A stretch of 64,000 bases of DNA from Siniperca chuatsi (lineage: Eukaryota > Chordata > Actinopteri > Centrarchiformes > Sinipercidae). This document shows positions 38,201 through 50,135 of the stretch, one piece after another (the stretch's first letter is position 1; each line of letters begins with the position of its first letter). The stretch covers positions 9,661,167 to 9,725,166 of the forward strand of contig NC_058043.1 of assembly GCF_020085105.1 (NCBI RefSeq). The letters are read 5' to 3'. A program made the translations under genes and the position numbers. Below the pieces are notes generated by a model. That model did no database searches. It saw only the letters and a program-made list of their open reading frames with translations, and was not told where the DNA came from.

Positions 38201-38559
38201 TGTCACTCCTCCCTCCTCAAAACTCAAAACAGTTACCTCTCCTTTCCATTTGGGGTCGCTAACGTGCAGAATTACCTTTAACCTCAACAGTGTGGGCTCC
38301 TTTATAGAAACGAGAAGTTACCATCCATCTGTTGCTTTTAACATTTAATTCTGACGGTTTTCTGGCAGGGGGTTCTGTGATTTCACCAAATAGGACAGTT
38401 TCGGATACATGGAGATGATAGATATCTATCTCTTGTAGTCTTCCACCCTTCCCATCCATCAATAAGGATTCCCACCATCTTTCTCCTCCTGTTCCTCCCT
38501 ACATCTCTCTCCCTCTTTTTGTCTCTTTGTCCTGACTCCTCCCTCAGATCAGCCTGTTG

Positions 38560-38673
38560 TCCACTCAGTCTCCCTCTGCTTCTCTTCATCAGACCAGTGT
38601 CTCCTCTCAACTCAGTCATCTCTTAATACCACTGAACAACCACAGAAAGGATCAGCCTTTCACTTCAGTGCAG
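38560..38673 (+). other. csrp1: Putative CSRP1 5' noncoding exon
   Basis: The CSRP1 ATG exon begins one base before its ATG after an acceptor, so a noncoding exon must lie upstream. The best donor nearby is TGCAG|GTAGGT at 38673/38674, about 1 kb upstream, preceded by a CT-rich stretch. The 5' end given is nominal: no TATA box or initiator is evident. Confidence 0.4.
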
Positions 38674-39717
38674 GTAGGTTTGTTTAATTTGGAATGACAG
38701 AAAACATAATTAAATATCTCAACATCTAACTGTAGGATTTAATAGTAGAGTGACAAGTTGTTAGCAAGTTCATGTCGTGATGTTTCATTGATTTTTGTAC
38801 TAAAAGAGTTTATTTAAAGAGAAAGTATAATAAACTTGTTTTACTAAAATCAAATTGGTCAAATCAAGAATAAAATGTAATGAAAGCAATTTTTGCTAAA
38901 ATTTTAGATTTAGAGTCAAAGTTACTTTTAATCAAATAACTATAAAGTGGTGCTGGTCTGCATGCTGTTAAGAGGCCTATCTTTAAAGTTGGAATGTCCT
39001 CTTATTGTCTTGGTTAGACTGGGTTAATGCTTTCAAACATGTTTCCTGAGCATCAGCAGGAAAGGCATCAGATAAGAAACAACCTTGAAAAGGTGCCACT
39101 GCAAAAATTCCATAAGCAAGCTTTTTCGTAGTCATACTTTGAGACTATGTTATTGTATCCCCAAACAGTGTTTTTAATTATTATTTTCTAAAAGTTTGTT
39201 TGAGTGACTCTGTATCGTAGCTTGTTGGGTCATTTTGTGATTACTAAATGAAATGCAGGGAATTTCCTGTTTATCCAGAGCGATCTAGTAGATTGCCGAC
39301 TTTCTGTGTGGATGACAACCTTTGGCTGATGTATCTCAAACATTACATGAAGTTGTCGCCATAAAAAGATTTTTTGAAACTCAGAACTGACATTGGTGTG
39401 GTGTCCATGCTGAGTGTATTCTGACGTATATATAATGGTTTGGTGGTATCTGAGCGACGCCAGCAGGTACTTTGCATTTTACAATCTGGAATAAAACAGT
39501 CCTTCAGTACGCTGAAACAAGAAGAGGGAAAGAAAGAGCAGCGTATCATAGCCAACTGTTACTTCTCCTTTTATAGGTATTGTTGCATCCAGCCTTAAGT
39601 GTTGCAGGTGGCCTCTGTCTGCTGAGTAACACTGATCTGTGCTCCAGAAGAGAGATGTTATATATACAGAGAATTTAAAAAAAGTACACAAACAGGCTCC
39701 CCCTGTATGCTTACAGA

Positions 39718-42073
39718 ATGCCTTTCGGAGGAGGAAACAAGTGTGGCTGCTGCCAGAAAACCGTCTACTTCGCTGAGGAAGTGCAGTGTGAGGGGAAGAG
39801 CTGGCATAAATCCTGTTTTCTGTGCAGTAAGTATTAAAGTTCTCAGGTAATCTGCTTTATTCGTCTACTGACTCCCAGTGCGTAAACAACTCTGAAATCA
39901 CAAGAAGTGCTAGGGTGGAATGCAGAGTATTTGGCATCAGTGTAGGAAAGTGTGCATCTGCAGGTTTTCGCTCAGACATCTCAGTCCTTATTTGGATCCA
40001 GTGGAAACATGTGACAAAGGCTTGATCTTCCTTATATGGCAGAGGAAGGTACACATGCTCCCCCTCCAGTACAGACAAGTATTTATCTGAGCCAGCTAAG
40101 CACATAGTGGGTATGCCATTTACTCATGCATAGTTTGTGGCAATGTCACAGCTAAACATCTGTAAAGAAAAACAAAACAAAAAAAAGGTTAAGACCTGTT
40201 TGAGAGTTTGGATTGTTTGGTTTGTTGTAGATGCTTGTGAACTAAAGAAAAAGAAATAAAATGGAGATTTCTAATCCCCCCCCCCCTTTTTTTTTGTAAG
40301 TGGTCTGTAAGAAGAACTTGGACAGCACAACAGTGGCCGTTCATGTGGACGAGATCTACTGCAAATCATGCTATGGCAAGAAATATGGGCCAAAAGGCTA
40401 CGGCTTTGGAGGTGGAGCTGGAACTCTGAGTATGGACACAGGAGAAGGACTTGGAATCAAGCCTGAAGTGTGAGCAAAACAGCACTTCCTCCTGTTATTT
40501 TAACTATTGAGAATAGTATAAAAAGCTATATACTGCTATATCCAGATTATAGAATAACAAAGTGCATTTCATATAAAGCTTGAGTTTACCTTTTTGAACA
40601 GAAAAGTGTGTACAAAACAAAACTACTTCTACACTTGCTGGATCAAAAGTCTCAACAGAGGGATGAAACAAAAAAGGATCCACATATATTTGTATTAGTA
40701 GCTCTTAATGAACTTTCTGAAGCGTTGTGTTTCAGTCTCAGAGATTTCCTCCAGCTGTTCTGTTTCCTTACTGCCTTCTTTAAAGCTCTGGTTTTTCTTG
40801 ACAGACAAGCTCCTCATCGCCCTACAAATAACCCAAACGCCTCAAAGTTTGCCCAGAAAACAGGGGGCTCAGATGTGTGTCCTCGCTGTGGGAATACAGT
40901 GTACGCAGCAGAGAAGGTTATCGGAGGAGGCAATGTAAGAAAGATCTATGAATACCACTATCTTAATTTTTTAATTATGCTTGAAATTAAGAATAAAAAA
41001 GTGGATGATTTGTAAATTCTCTGTATATCATGATCTTGAACCAACTCTCTGCTCTCTCATCAGTCCTGGCATAAAGCCTGCTTTCGCTGTGCAAAGTGTG
41101 GCAAAGGACTCGAGTCTACGACCGTTGCTGATAGAGACGGGGAGATCTTCTGTAAAGGTCTGTGTCTATCAATGAATTTGATCAGTTGATGGGCAGAAAA
41201 TTAATCGGCAACTATTCTCATAATCAATTATCATTCCCATGGTCCAACTTCTAAAATGTGAGGATTTGCTGATTTTCTTATGTGACATTAAACTGAACAT
41301 CTTTGGGGTTTTGATCCATTGGTCGAACAAAAACAAAAAACAAAAAAACAATTTGAAGACACCACCTTGGGCTTGAGGAAATTGTAATGGGCATTTTTCA
41401 CTATTTAACGATATCCTATAGACCAAACAATATATAATGATTATGGAAATAATGTGCACATTAACTGATGATGAAAACAAACATTAGTTGCAGTCCTCGC
41501 ATTAAAACAGCTGTCACTAATGAGAACTTGTTTCTAGTATTTTTTTTTATAAAACAAATGCGTACTGGGAAAATTCTCACATGAATGAATCAATACTGCA
41601 TGACTGTACTGCATTACTTGCAGTTGTTTTGTGATAGGCAGTATAATTGTACGACATACAGTACATCAGGTACTTGGTTGAATTAAATCTCCACCAGTAA
41701 CATCTGAACCTCAACCTCCAAAGCAGAAGCAGTTCCTCTAAATTACTTAAGACAGCGACCCAATAGGTCAGCAGCCCCTCTGACCTTTTGCCATTTAGTA
41801 TATTTTTATTCATATTTGAACAAGACTTCTGGTTTGTCAGTTAGTTAGTAAGCCATGCAGCTGACAACTAAAAATCTCTGTGGTTCTATACTGTGGCTCT
41901 GCAATTTGAGGTTTAACAAACGTTTGTGTAATTCAAACTCCAGTCTGTCAGTGTATAATGCACAGTGTTTCTCGGTCTCTCTAATGTCATTCACAGGTTG
42001 CTATGCAAAGAACTTTGGTCCCAAGGGGTTTGGCTTTGGTCAGGGTGCAGGAGCTCTGGCTCATTCCCAGTAA
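39718..42073 (+). CDS. csrp1: CSRP1, cysteine and glycine-rich protein 1 (two LIM domains)
   Basis: Scaffold protein of the CRP family, found at actin bundles, adhesion sites and in the nucleus. It binds alpha-actinin and zyxin and cooperates with SRF and GATA factors in smooth and other muscle. Coding exons: 39718..39826, 40301..40469, 40805..40934, 41064..41157, 41997..42073; phases 1,2,0,1, total 192 residues (human 193). LIM1 zinc ligands C9, C12, H30, C33, C36, C39, C57, C60; LIM2 C118, C121, H139, C142, C145, C148, C166, C169; all sixteen are present. Each LIM is followed by a glycine-rich repeat ([22 protein letters not shown]), and KKYGPK at 63-68 is the family nuclear-localisation motif. 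The donor of exon 4 (AAAG|GTCTGT) is weak. CSRP2/CSRP3 are possible on sequence alone, but gene order and similarity favour CSRP1. Confidence 0.95.
40030..40039 (+). promoter_or_regulatory. CArG box (CCTTATATGG) in CSRP1 intron
   Basis: Perfect match to the SRF-binding consensus CC(A/T)6GG, in the intron following the first coding exon. CRP-family genes are known SRF targets in smooth muscle, so the position is sensible. Binding is inferred. Confidence 0.5.
41190..41500. repeat. Dispersed repeat family C, copy 2, in CSRP1 intron 4
   Basis: Contains attaatcggcaactatt, aatgtgaggatttgctgatt, attgtaatgggcatttttca and tagaccaaacaat, ending ttagttgcagtcct. It begins about 30 nt after the weak exon 4 donor. 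Confidence 0.65.
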
Positions 42074-42413
42074 AGCCTGAAGCCTCGGCCCACCTCGGAC
42101 TGACATCTGCGCTCTGATATCATCGCTTCCAGGATCCGTCAGTCAATATCTAGCCTATTTTACTCTGCCCTTTCACTCCAGCTAAAGGCAAAGAGGAAGG
42201 AAAGAACACACAGCTTTTTGTATGAGTTCACCAAGTAGATTTTGCTGTATGTTGCATTTGAATCTGGATTATGATGTTTTTGACTAGTTTTTGACTGGTT
42301 AAAAAACAATATATCATGCTAAACATTTATAAACACACTGAATTCTAACTTTGTGTTTGGATGTGCACATTGTGTGTGTTTAAACTGACTGGTTATCAGC
42401 AAGCTGGCTCCAA

Positions 42414-42419
42414 AATAAA
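42414..42419 (+). terminator. csrp1: CSRP1 polyadenylation signal AATAAA
   Basis: Canonical hexamer 341 nt after the CSRP1 stop codon at 42071-42073. The 3'UTR would be about 360 nt. It is the first AATAAA after the stop codon. Confidence 0.7.
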
Positions 42420-43503
42420 CCAAATTAAAAAATTCTGTGGTAGCAATACTAAGAGACACTTGCACTGTAATAACAGAGTTCCGCAAATGTTGAGTTTGAG
42501 AGCATCTTAAATCAGTTGGTGTCTGAGCAAGAACAAAGTAAGATCAACATGTTTCATGACTGAAAGCTATGAAAAAACAGCCTCACATTACGCTTCAGTT
42601 ACACTCAAGATTAAATTTTCCTTTCTGCCTTACATGTCACATGCTGTCTTAAGATACGTATTATTGCTGAGAAACAAAATAAATAATCAGGCAAAAAAAA
42701 AAAAGATGGATTTTTTTTTTTATTCCCACATGATGCAAAATTTGGTATGCCTTACACAATTGTCATTGTTCTTTGTGTGGTTCTGATCTGATGAAATAAG
42801 CGTGTATGTTTACGTGGTCTTGGGTGTGATTGTTATTCTTTTATCGTCAAACAGAGCAGAATGCCAGCTGTTGTGATGAACAACGGAGTCGTAGTGCTCA
42901 GCCCCGTCTCTGCCATCGCCGAGGAGTTGGCATACTGACCACAGTGCCAGGCAGCTGTGGTGATGGTGGTGATGGTGGTGGGTGGGGCGCACCGACTACA
43001 ACATGTGAGTCACATCAACAGCGAAACTAGGTTTGAAATCCACGCAAAGATGAAAGTAATACACTGGGATCTGTTCCAGAGATTTCATGTGTTTAGAGTC
43101 ATAATAAATAAGTGGAACAAGATTGTGCTTCATCTCCTACCTTGCATACACGTTAAAAAGGATATGTTTGCTCTAAATGTCCTGCTGTAAGTAAAATACA
43201 ATGGACATATGGTTTAATTCCCTTCAGCCCTTCACCCACCAAAGAGAGAGACCTGACCTTATAGTCAGTCACACAATCAGGTGAAATGATTAATATATTT
43301 CCAAAAAGTCTTGTTAACTTGAAAAATAAAGCTAATAATGATAATTTTATGATTTTAAGTTTATAATTTACTGAGATACAGTGAAACTGCATCATGTTGA
43401 TGATAATTTGTGTTAATTCGCTAAACCCCTCCCCCAAACAGCAATTGTCCAATCATAGCTTAGCAACCCTAGCTAGCAGTAACCCAGATCACAGTTATAT
43501 CCA

Positions 43504-43720
43504 CAGGCATTGCGAATAATCCGCGGATCGGGCGGGCCGGGTCATAAAAATGAACAATCTGATTAATAGCAGATGGGCTGCCGGTGGGTGAAATAGGGTA
43601 AAGTGTCTCCCCATTAAGAGCGACGCTGTGCACATTTACGTACGAGCAGCGTAACTTAATTGATTATTTAAATCTCCCGACACGCCGACAGGATCGGTCA
43701 GGATCTAATGTTACTTAATG
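43504..43720. repeat. CpG-rich segment, probably a transposon remnant
   Basis: Contains ccgcggatcgggcgggccgg and later gacgctgtg, tacgtacgagcagcg, ccgacacgccgacagg in otherwise AT-rich DNA between CSRP1 and TNNI1. The gggcgggccgggt pattern resembles a hAT-type repeat seen in fish. No ORF. A CpG-rich regulatory patch is the alternative. Confidence 0.35.
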
Positions 43721-43750
43721 TTCTGTGTTCTCCTACACATCCAAAAAGGT

Positions 43751-43776
43751 CACACACACACACACACACACACACA
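43751..43776. repeat. (CA)n microsatellite
   Basis: 13 CA units downstream of CSRP1. Confidence 0.95.
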
Positions 43777-46328
43777 GTCCAAGATCATACAGTGAAATTG
43801 TTTGGAGTAAAGCTGCCGTCCTCCTGATAAGTCTTAAACTCCCTCAGAGCTGAGGGAAAAAAAGGTATTTCAGAGGCAAAAAGTTTAATTCTGTTTCCTC
43901 TGGAGAGTTTCCTCTGTCCTGTCAAGTTTCTAACTACAGTTTTTAGTTTTGCTCCTTAAATGTCCCACGATATTTGCAGTGACATACTGGGCGCATGGAA
44001 ACGTTTAAAATGACTGACAGCAGCCTCTCTAATCATTAAAGTAAATTGAAAATACTCCTACATCAAGAAAGCTTGCTCTGCTCGACATAATTTAATAGAC
44101 CTTTTAGCCTACAGGGACCGGTGGAGGTGGAGTGAAATGTCCAGGCGGGTGGCGAGTAGATGATTTATGCGTAGGCTACCTGCAGATTCAGATAACGTCA
44201 GAGCCGAGCTGCGCATCACTAGGAGATAAGCACGTCAGGTCAAGCAATATTCTAAACTTTTCCAAAACCAAAAACATAAGGGCAAAAGTGTAATATCAGA
44301 CTTTACATGAACACTACATTTTAAATAAGAAATGAAACCAAATATTGCTGTTGTTACACATTCACATAACATGATACACATATGAATAAAACCTGCATAC
44401 AGGTACACATACAGCAGCAGTTGACATTTTAAATTCTGTGTTGGACAGAGACTTAAACAATGTACTTTACAGCAAAGTGTTGCATGTAAAAACTACTGTA
44501 CAGTAAACCGCTATATAATCCATTGGCATCTGTATATACAGTATGAGTCAGGGTTTAGTTTCCTAGAGACAGTCCCGCAAACACACACAGCACCTTGTTA
44601 ATCCTGCTGCCATATATACTGTGGAATTATAATCAGCTGCCATGAGACAACAGCCTGGATCTCAGTGTCATGAATCAAATCAGCATCAGGGACTTTAAAG
44701 TCCTGACTCAGCAAGAGCAAAAGAACAGTCCTACAAATTTTAACAATCTCACCCTACCAATGAAAAAGAAAGAATAAGAGGATAGGGTTACAGAGAAGTG
44801 CAAATGCAATTATCTTTTACATCCACAGATTCATTACACTATAGATACTGATTCAGCACCAGTATTTCCCATGGTATAGCGTCCCATCCTTGACGTGAGT
44901 TTGTACAATGCAGTGACTCTCTATAAATATGAGGCTGTGGTAAATAGCAGGGTTGGTGGCCCAGCAGGTCACAGTGGTTTCAAGAGGCTGACTGAATAAC
45001 TGGCGAGCTAGTTATCCCACTGAACTGCCTGCTGCTCCACTTTAAGCAGGAGACAATGCAGCAGCCACACATGTTGCCACAAATGTAAAGCATGTGTTTA
45101 GAAAATGAGCGATACAATGTAATATATGAGTAATATAATGCAGATGCTTCCACAGATGAGGCCTTTTCCACCAGCATGGAACCAGCTCAGTTCCAATTCG
45201 TGTGGATTCATTTTCTGTCGATCGACTAATCCATTAATTTGAAGCTTTTGTTCGTTTATATCCCCATGACTCAGATTAATAGGTGAAAGCAGTAAGAGTC
45301 CACAGCTTTCCATTTTTCAGTCATGCCAGCGGCATGGCTCTGAGGCAATGTCGGTCTCTCCGTCTTTCGGTCGGTCCACATCAACGCTGCTGTGTCACTA
45401 ACAAGTGTTACAATGTATGTGACCGACTTTCAAAACTGGACTTCAAAGTTTGTGCCACTGCTGTACAAGCAGAAGACAATTAAATCTCTAACACAAACCA
45501 GACACAAGTGATTTTGTGGATTAATTTAAGGATTTATTGTCCTTGCATGAGTGAACAGAGCACTTAGACGGGTGCTCACTTGGACAGACACACACACACA
45601 CATACACACACACGGAGAGTGGCAGCATCACATGGCAATTTGTCTATGTTTGTCTATGTTTAGTTGTTAGGCCTTAGCTAAATGTATACTGGAAACTGCA
45701 TTCCTGCCTTAAAACCATGGCTTAGCATTGTCTGCAGCTATTATCCTAATCAGACCAAGGGGGCCCTGCAGTCTCAGGGGTGACAGGGCACGTCTCCAAC
45801 ATTGCTTTCAGTAGCCAAAGAAAATTTTAGAAAATCATCTACAGTAACAAGACAAACTGCTTGGCTATGGCTGCTTGAAGTTTGCTTCAAGATAGGAAAG
45901 GTCCAGAGAGACCGAAACGTTAGTATAATTAATAAATAGTGATGCTGAGCAAGAACAGTGTGCAGGATTTCTTTTGGATCGAAGCCAGTTGGATGTGTGA
46001 ATATTTTCTTTTAATTCAAGATGGGAAAAAGTAAGTGTTGCTTGAACTTTCCGTAGTCACACAGTGGCTGTCTGTTAGGATGAATAAAGCTGGTGTACAG
46101 GAGTAGAGAAGATCCCATCTAGAGCGTTTACCCATGTGAAAGAGGAAAAACAGATTAACAACTGACTGCTGAAGTGAAAGTCGACAAGGACGTTGTTTAT
46201 CCCGTCCTGGCACACAGAAAAGTTCACACACATTATTGTAAAGAAGCAGAGAGCAGTGATCTGTCAACACAACCACTGCTATCCTGAGGCCACCCCCTCT
46301 CATGGTGTGTGTGTAGTTGTGTGTGTTT

Positions 46329-46449
46329 TCTATTTAAGTCTCCTTGTGATAGAGAGGAGGGACAAAGGGGAGCAGGAGATAAATATTCGGTTGCGTTCTT
46401 CTCTCCATCTCTTTGTGTCTGTCTGCATCCACGGCATCAACAGAGGAAG
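46329..46449 (+). other. tnni1: Putative TNNI1 promoter and 5' noncoding exon
   Basis: The first coding exon of TNNI1 begins after an acceptor at 48141, so a leader exon is required. A TATA-like CTATTTAAG lies near 46329-46337, followed by a purine/pyrimidine-rich leader and a strong donor, GGAAG|GTAAGG, at 46449/46450. The transcription start would be about 46360. Intron 1 would be 1.7 kb. Confidence 0.5.
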
Positions 46450-46667
46450 GTAAGGCCATGAATCTCTGCTACACTAAATCAATCACACTGCTATAGTTAT
46501 TACTTCTGTGTCATTTTATTCCCCCAAGTCAGTGTTAAAGGTTGTGGTGGTTTGATCTGAGAACTGAATCTTACTTTGGATTTCATCAATTGCATTAGAC
46601 ATTAAATCAAATATTGGTATATGGAATCAAAGTGTATAAAATAATCTGACCAATTTTACATTCATGG

Positions 46668-46975
46668 CTGCAACTAACAATTATTTTCCTGATCGATTAA
46701 TGTAGTGATTATTTTCTCGATTAAAATCATATGGGCTACAGAATGTCATCAAATAGCATAAAACGCCCATAACAACTTCCCAAAGCCCGTGGTGACCAAC
46801 AGGCCAAAACCCAAAGAAAGACAAAGAAAACCAGCAAATATTCACATTTGAGAAGCTGCAACCAGCAATTTTTTGCTAGTTTTGCTTAAAAATAAAAACT
46901 ATCAATAAATATTCAATCAGTTATCATGATAGTTGCCAAATAATTGTCTGTCCGCTAACTATCATTCTAGTTCTA
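46668..46975. repeat. Dispersed repeat family C, copy 3, in TNNI1 intron 1
   Basis: Begins gctgcaactaacaattattt. Has gatcgattaatg, attttctcgatt and the tattcacatttgagaagctgcaacc block. Orientation is opposite to the next copy, 255 nt away. Confidence 0.65.
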
Positions 46976-47229
46976 ATTACATAAAAAAGATCACATTGCT
47001 ACAACTATGACAACTCTCTAAATCACTGTTAATTGGATTTAATGTCACTTCATCGCAAGTAATTTAACTGTAGAACAATGAATGGCCGATATTAATATGA
47101 ATTAATAACTGTTCATACATACACACACACACTTTTTTTTCATTGATATGCAACAACATTGCCTAGAACGGCTTAATACCCCTGCAGATATTAAAGGGAG
47201 AGATACCCCGTATATATGGTATGGTAAAA

Positions 47230-47456
47230 CTTAAAGTTTCAATACTTAGTCAATAAATCGAGCGACAGAAAAATTATCTTTCTTAGAATGTGAGGATATG
47301 CTGCTTTTCTTTGTATTATATGGTAGTAAAGTGAATATCTTTAGATTATGAAATGTTGGTCAGACAAAACAAGCTATTTAAGACCAAATGATTAAATCAA
47401 GAAAATAATAAGCAGATTAATAAAGAATGAAAATGATTGTTAGCTACAGCCCTACA
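47230..47456. repeat. Dispersed repeat family C, copy 4, in TNNI1 intron 1
   Basis: Has cttagaatgtgaggatatgctgc, aaatgttggtcagacaaaac and gcagattaat, ending ttagctacagccct. Inverted relative to copy 3, so the two could pair in the pre-mRNA. Confidence 0.6.
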
Positions 47457-48160
47457 AAATCTGAAACGGTTGACAAATGAATATAGTCTCAAGGCATATA
47501 TCCCCCAAAGCTATGTAGAACATGCACATTATTTTTTATCCTTTTGCTTGGTAAAGTCAACTGGGCATTCTTATTAAAAAGTTTAGGTCAGTACTCTTCT
47601 GAGAATTGGGGACTTAGTCTATATTTGTGTCTCTATCCAGTGGAAAAGAAGGAGTGAAAGCAGGAAATGTTCTCAATCTGGAATAGCTGCCATGTTGGGG
47701 GCCTTTCATGCTTCTCCATGTCTGCCATCACTTTGTTTTCTGGCAGATGAGTGTGCTATCAGCACTGGGAGGTGACTGGATGATTCTGTCCAGCAGGCCT
47801 TTCTATGAGTAAGACATTACAATGCCAGATAAACAAAACAGGTTGTGAAGTCACATCCTTTAGTCATTTAATATATAATTCAATAAATCAATAATAACAA
47901 CAAGAACAGTGGAGTAACAATTAACACTAGGTGACAGTCTTTAAAAGATCAGTAGATCTCTCTACACACACACACACACAGTATATTTCCATTTGTGTAA
48001 CACTATACGGTTGACGGAGGTGGAATGTATCTATAGTGGAGCTAAAAGGGAGTTAAGTTAAGACCCATTGGGGCACTTGACCCAAGTGGTCCCCACTGTT
48101 GAGAACTTCAGAGGCAAAAGGTTTTATTTTTGTCTTCCAGGGGGAACTGAAATAGTCAAG

Positions 48161-49929
48161 ATGCCTGAGAAAGCGTAAGTGTATTGTGTTTCTGTTATTG
48201 TTTCCATTTCCAAATCAGAGTATCAGTTTCATACAGCAAATGGGATTTATCTATAGAGACACATAATGAAATATAATATGGCAATTATCAGATGCAATTC
48301 ATTCATTTAAATGGTTTCCTATCTGCGACTGAATGCTAATGCTACATTTCTGTGCCTATTGTGTCCTCTTTTTATAATTTTCTCACCCACAGACCAGAGG
48401 TAAGAGTCACAAGACACTACTCAATAAGAACTCCAATAATTTAACAGGCGCACATATTAAGATTATCACTGGGCTACTAAAATATTACACAAATTTAAAA
48501 AAAATAATAATTCTTTTTGCAGAGGAAATCTAAAATCTCAGCCTCCCGTAAGCTCATGCTGAAGGTGAGTCCTCAGTCCAATTTCCACAGACTGTGTCTT
48601 TGGTCAGAAAGACACCAAATCAAATGGTTAAATTTACTTTGTGTGTGGTATTTCAGAGCTTGATGGTCGCCAAGGCCAAGGAGGAGCTGGAGCAGGAGAT
48701 GGAAGAAAAAGAGGAACAGAAGGAAAAGTACCTGGAAGAAAAATCTCCTCCAATACAGACCAGTGGCATGTCCTTAGCAGAGCTACGGGTAATATTTTAC
48801 ATTTACCACAGAGTTGTTCATATTTGCAAACTAAAACTCTGTAAATTCTTTATGCTCAATGACATAATGCTGCTAACGATCTGTTATTTCACTCAGGAGG
48901 TGAGAAAATTAACATCCAACGCCTCTTATTTTCTATGTAGACATTATGTGAAGAGCTGCATGCCAAAATAGATGTGGTGGACGAGGAGCGGTATGATATT
49001 GAAGCCAAAGTCTTGCACAACAACAGAGAGGTAACTGAACATTAGTTAAGAAAGATCAGCATTGATCATTTCCACATCAACAACAAAAAGATAAACACAT
49101 ATCTAAAAGCTGCAAAAGTTTAGCTTTAAATTCAATGATTCTACAATGGGACACTCAGTGCTACAATTGAATAGCTGTCACTGTCTGTGGCAAACATTAA
49201 CTTCCTCTCTATTTTCTCCACAGATCAAAGACCTAAACATCAAGGTACTGGACCTGCGAGGGAAGTTTAAGCGACCCAGCCTGAGAAGGGTGAGGGTCTC
49301 TGCTGATGCAATCCTGCGCTCCCTTCTGGGCTCCAAACACAAGGTCTCTTTGGATCTGAGAGCTAATCTTAAATCAGTCAAGAAGGAGGACACAGAAAAG
49401 GTGAGTTTGGGAAAAATAAAGAGACAAAGCTAAGGAGATGCTTTTGGACAAAATACAATGACACAATCCTGATTCATTTCCATGGCACACAAGGTGCAGC
49501 TCTGGCAGAGATGTTTTCCATGGTGATCATTTACGTTTGCACTTTAAGCCTTTGGCTGATGTCCATATCAAGGGTGACTGCCAAAGTGCGAAACAGACTA
49601 ATCAGCTTTCTTAGCCAAAACAAAGAGAAACCACTGGTGTAAAGGTTGAAATATCAGATTATGTTTAACAAAGATTCCTACATCCCACGAGTGTTTCTGT
49701 TTAATAGAGAGGCTCCAGCTGAGGAGAAAAACATCTGTTGGAATAATTTTAGACTTGCATGCATCTAAATGTGCAAAACAGCTTCAGTCCAACGCCACAC
49801 CTTTCTGTGACTCTCTCTGTGCAGGAGAAGACAGTGGAGGTGAGTGACTGGAGGAAGAATGTGGAAGCCATGTCCGGCATGGAGGGCCGCAAGAAGATGT
49901 TTGATGCAGCGAAGGGCCCCAACCAGTAA
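48161..49929 (+). CDS. tnni1: TNNI1-type troponin I (slow skeletal)
   Basis: Inhibitory subunit of troponin. It holds tropomyosin-actin in the off state until calcium-loaded troponin C binds its switch helix. Coding exons: 48161..48174, 48393..48399 (7 nt), 48523..48564, 48657..48788, 48941..49030, 49224..49400, 49825..49929; frame-consistent, 188 residues (human TNNI1 187). [18 protein letters not shown]-terminus without the roughly 30-residue cardiac TNNI3 extension. The TnT-binding heptad helix spans about 25-95. The inhibitory region [12 protein letters not shown] is at 109-120, the switch segment [15 protein letters not shown] follows, and the C-terminal mobile domain [20 protein letters not shown] is at 162-181. 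Slow type is chosen over fast TNNI2 by sequence and by its place between CSRP1 and troponin T. Teleosts have several TNNI1-like copies; I cannot say which. Confidence 0.92.
48393..48399 (+). CDS. tnni1: 7-nt microexon of TNNI1
   Basis: Sequence ACCAGAG lies between a CCCACAG acceptor and a GTAAGA donor. The ATG exon ends in phase 2 and the next long exon starts in phase 0; exactly 7 nt (1 mod 3) restores the frame and encodes A-P-E across the junctions. Without it the downstream TNNI1 frame is lost. Small 5' exons of this kind are characteristic of troponin I genes. Confidence 0.85.
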
Positions 49930-50129
49930 ACCGGTGTTATTCAAAGAACAGCTGGCTTTCATCTTATGTTAAATACCATCGCTTGTAAACCAAAAAGTTT
50001 AGAATACAGCACAAATTCTAAATGTGTAAACTCTCAAGTACTTCACAGGGTCACAGAATTTTTTGGTATTTTATATTCAGTTAATTTTCACACCCAAATT
50101 TTATGTGTGTTTTGTTTCATTATCACTGA

Positions 50130-50135
50130 AATAAA
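50130..50135 (+). terminator. tnni1: TNNI1 polyadenylation signal AATAAA
   Basis: Canonical hexamer 201 nt after the TNNI1 stop, followed within 30 nt by a T/GT-rich element (about 50150-50185), as expected for a cleavage site near 50150. Confidence 0.8.

Larger units (their letters stand above)
18084..38559. other. NAV1/CSRP1 divergent intergenic region (20 kb)
   Basis: No recognisable protein exon on either strand. It must contain the NAV1 upstream noncoding exon(s) and promoter unless they lie further right, and CSRP1 upstream control DNA. Contents: family A copies 3-4, family B copies 1-2, family C copy 1, the MITE at 25202, a CAGG-rich repeat, one CArG box, one MEF2/TATA-like site, an octamer, and CT-rich tracts at 35000-35095 and 38480-38600. 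The short ORFs throughout are uncharacterised and probably chance. Confidence 0.65.
42440..46328. other. CSRP1-TNNI1 intergenic region
   Basis: No PHLDA3-like ORF (expected as one exon of about 125 codons with a PH domain). Holds a CA repeat and the CpG-rich segment at 43504. Confidence 0.7.

Noticed and set aside
40608-41015. 135-codon open frame in CSRP1
   Set aside because: It is CSRP1 exon 3 read through with flanking intron; the true exon is 40805..40934.
48594-48971. 125-codon open frame in TNNI1
   Set aside because: It is TNNI1 exon 48657..48788 read through into introns; splice sites and family similarity give the shorter exon.
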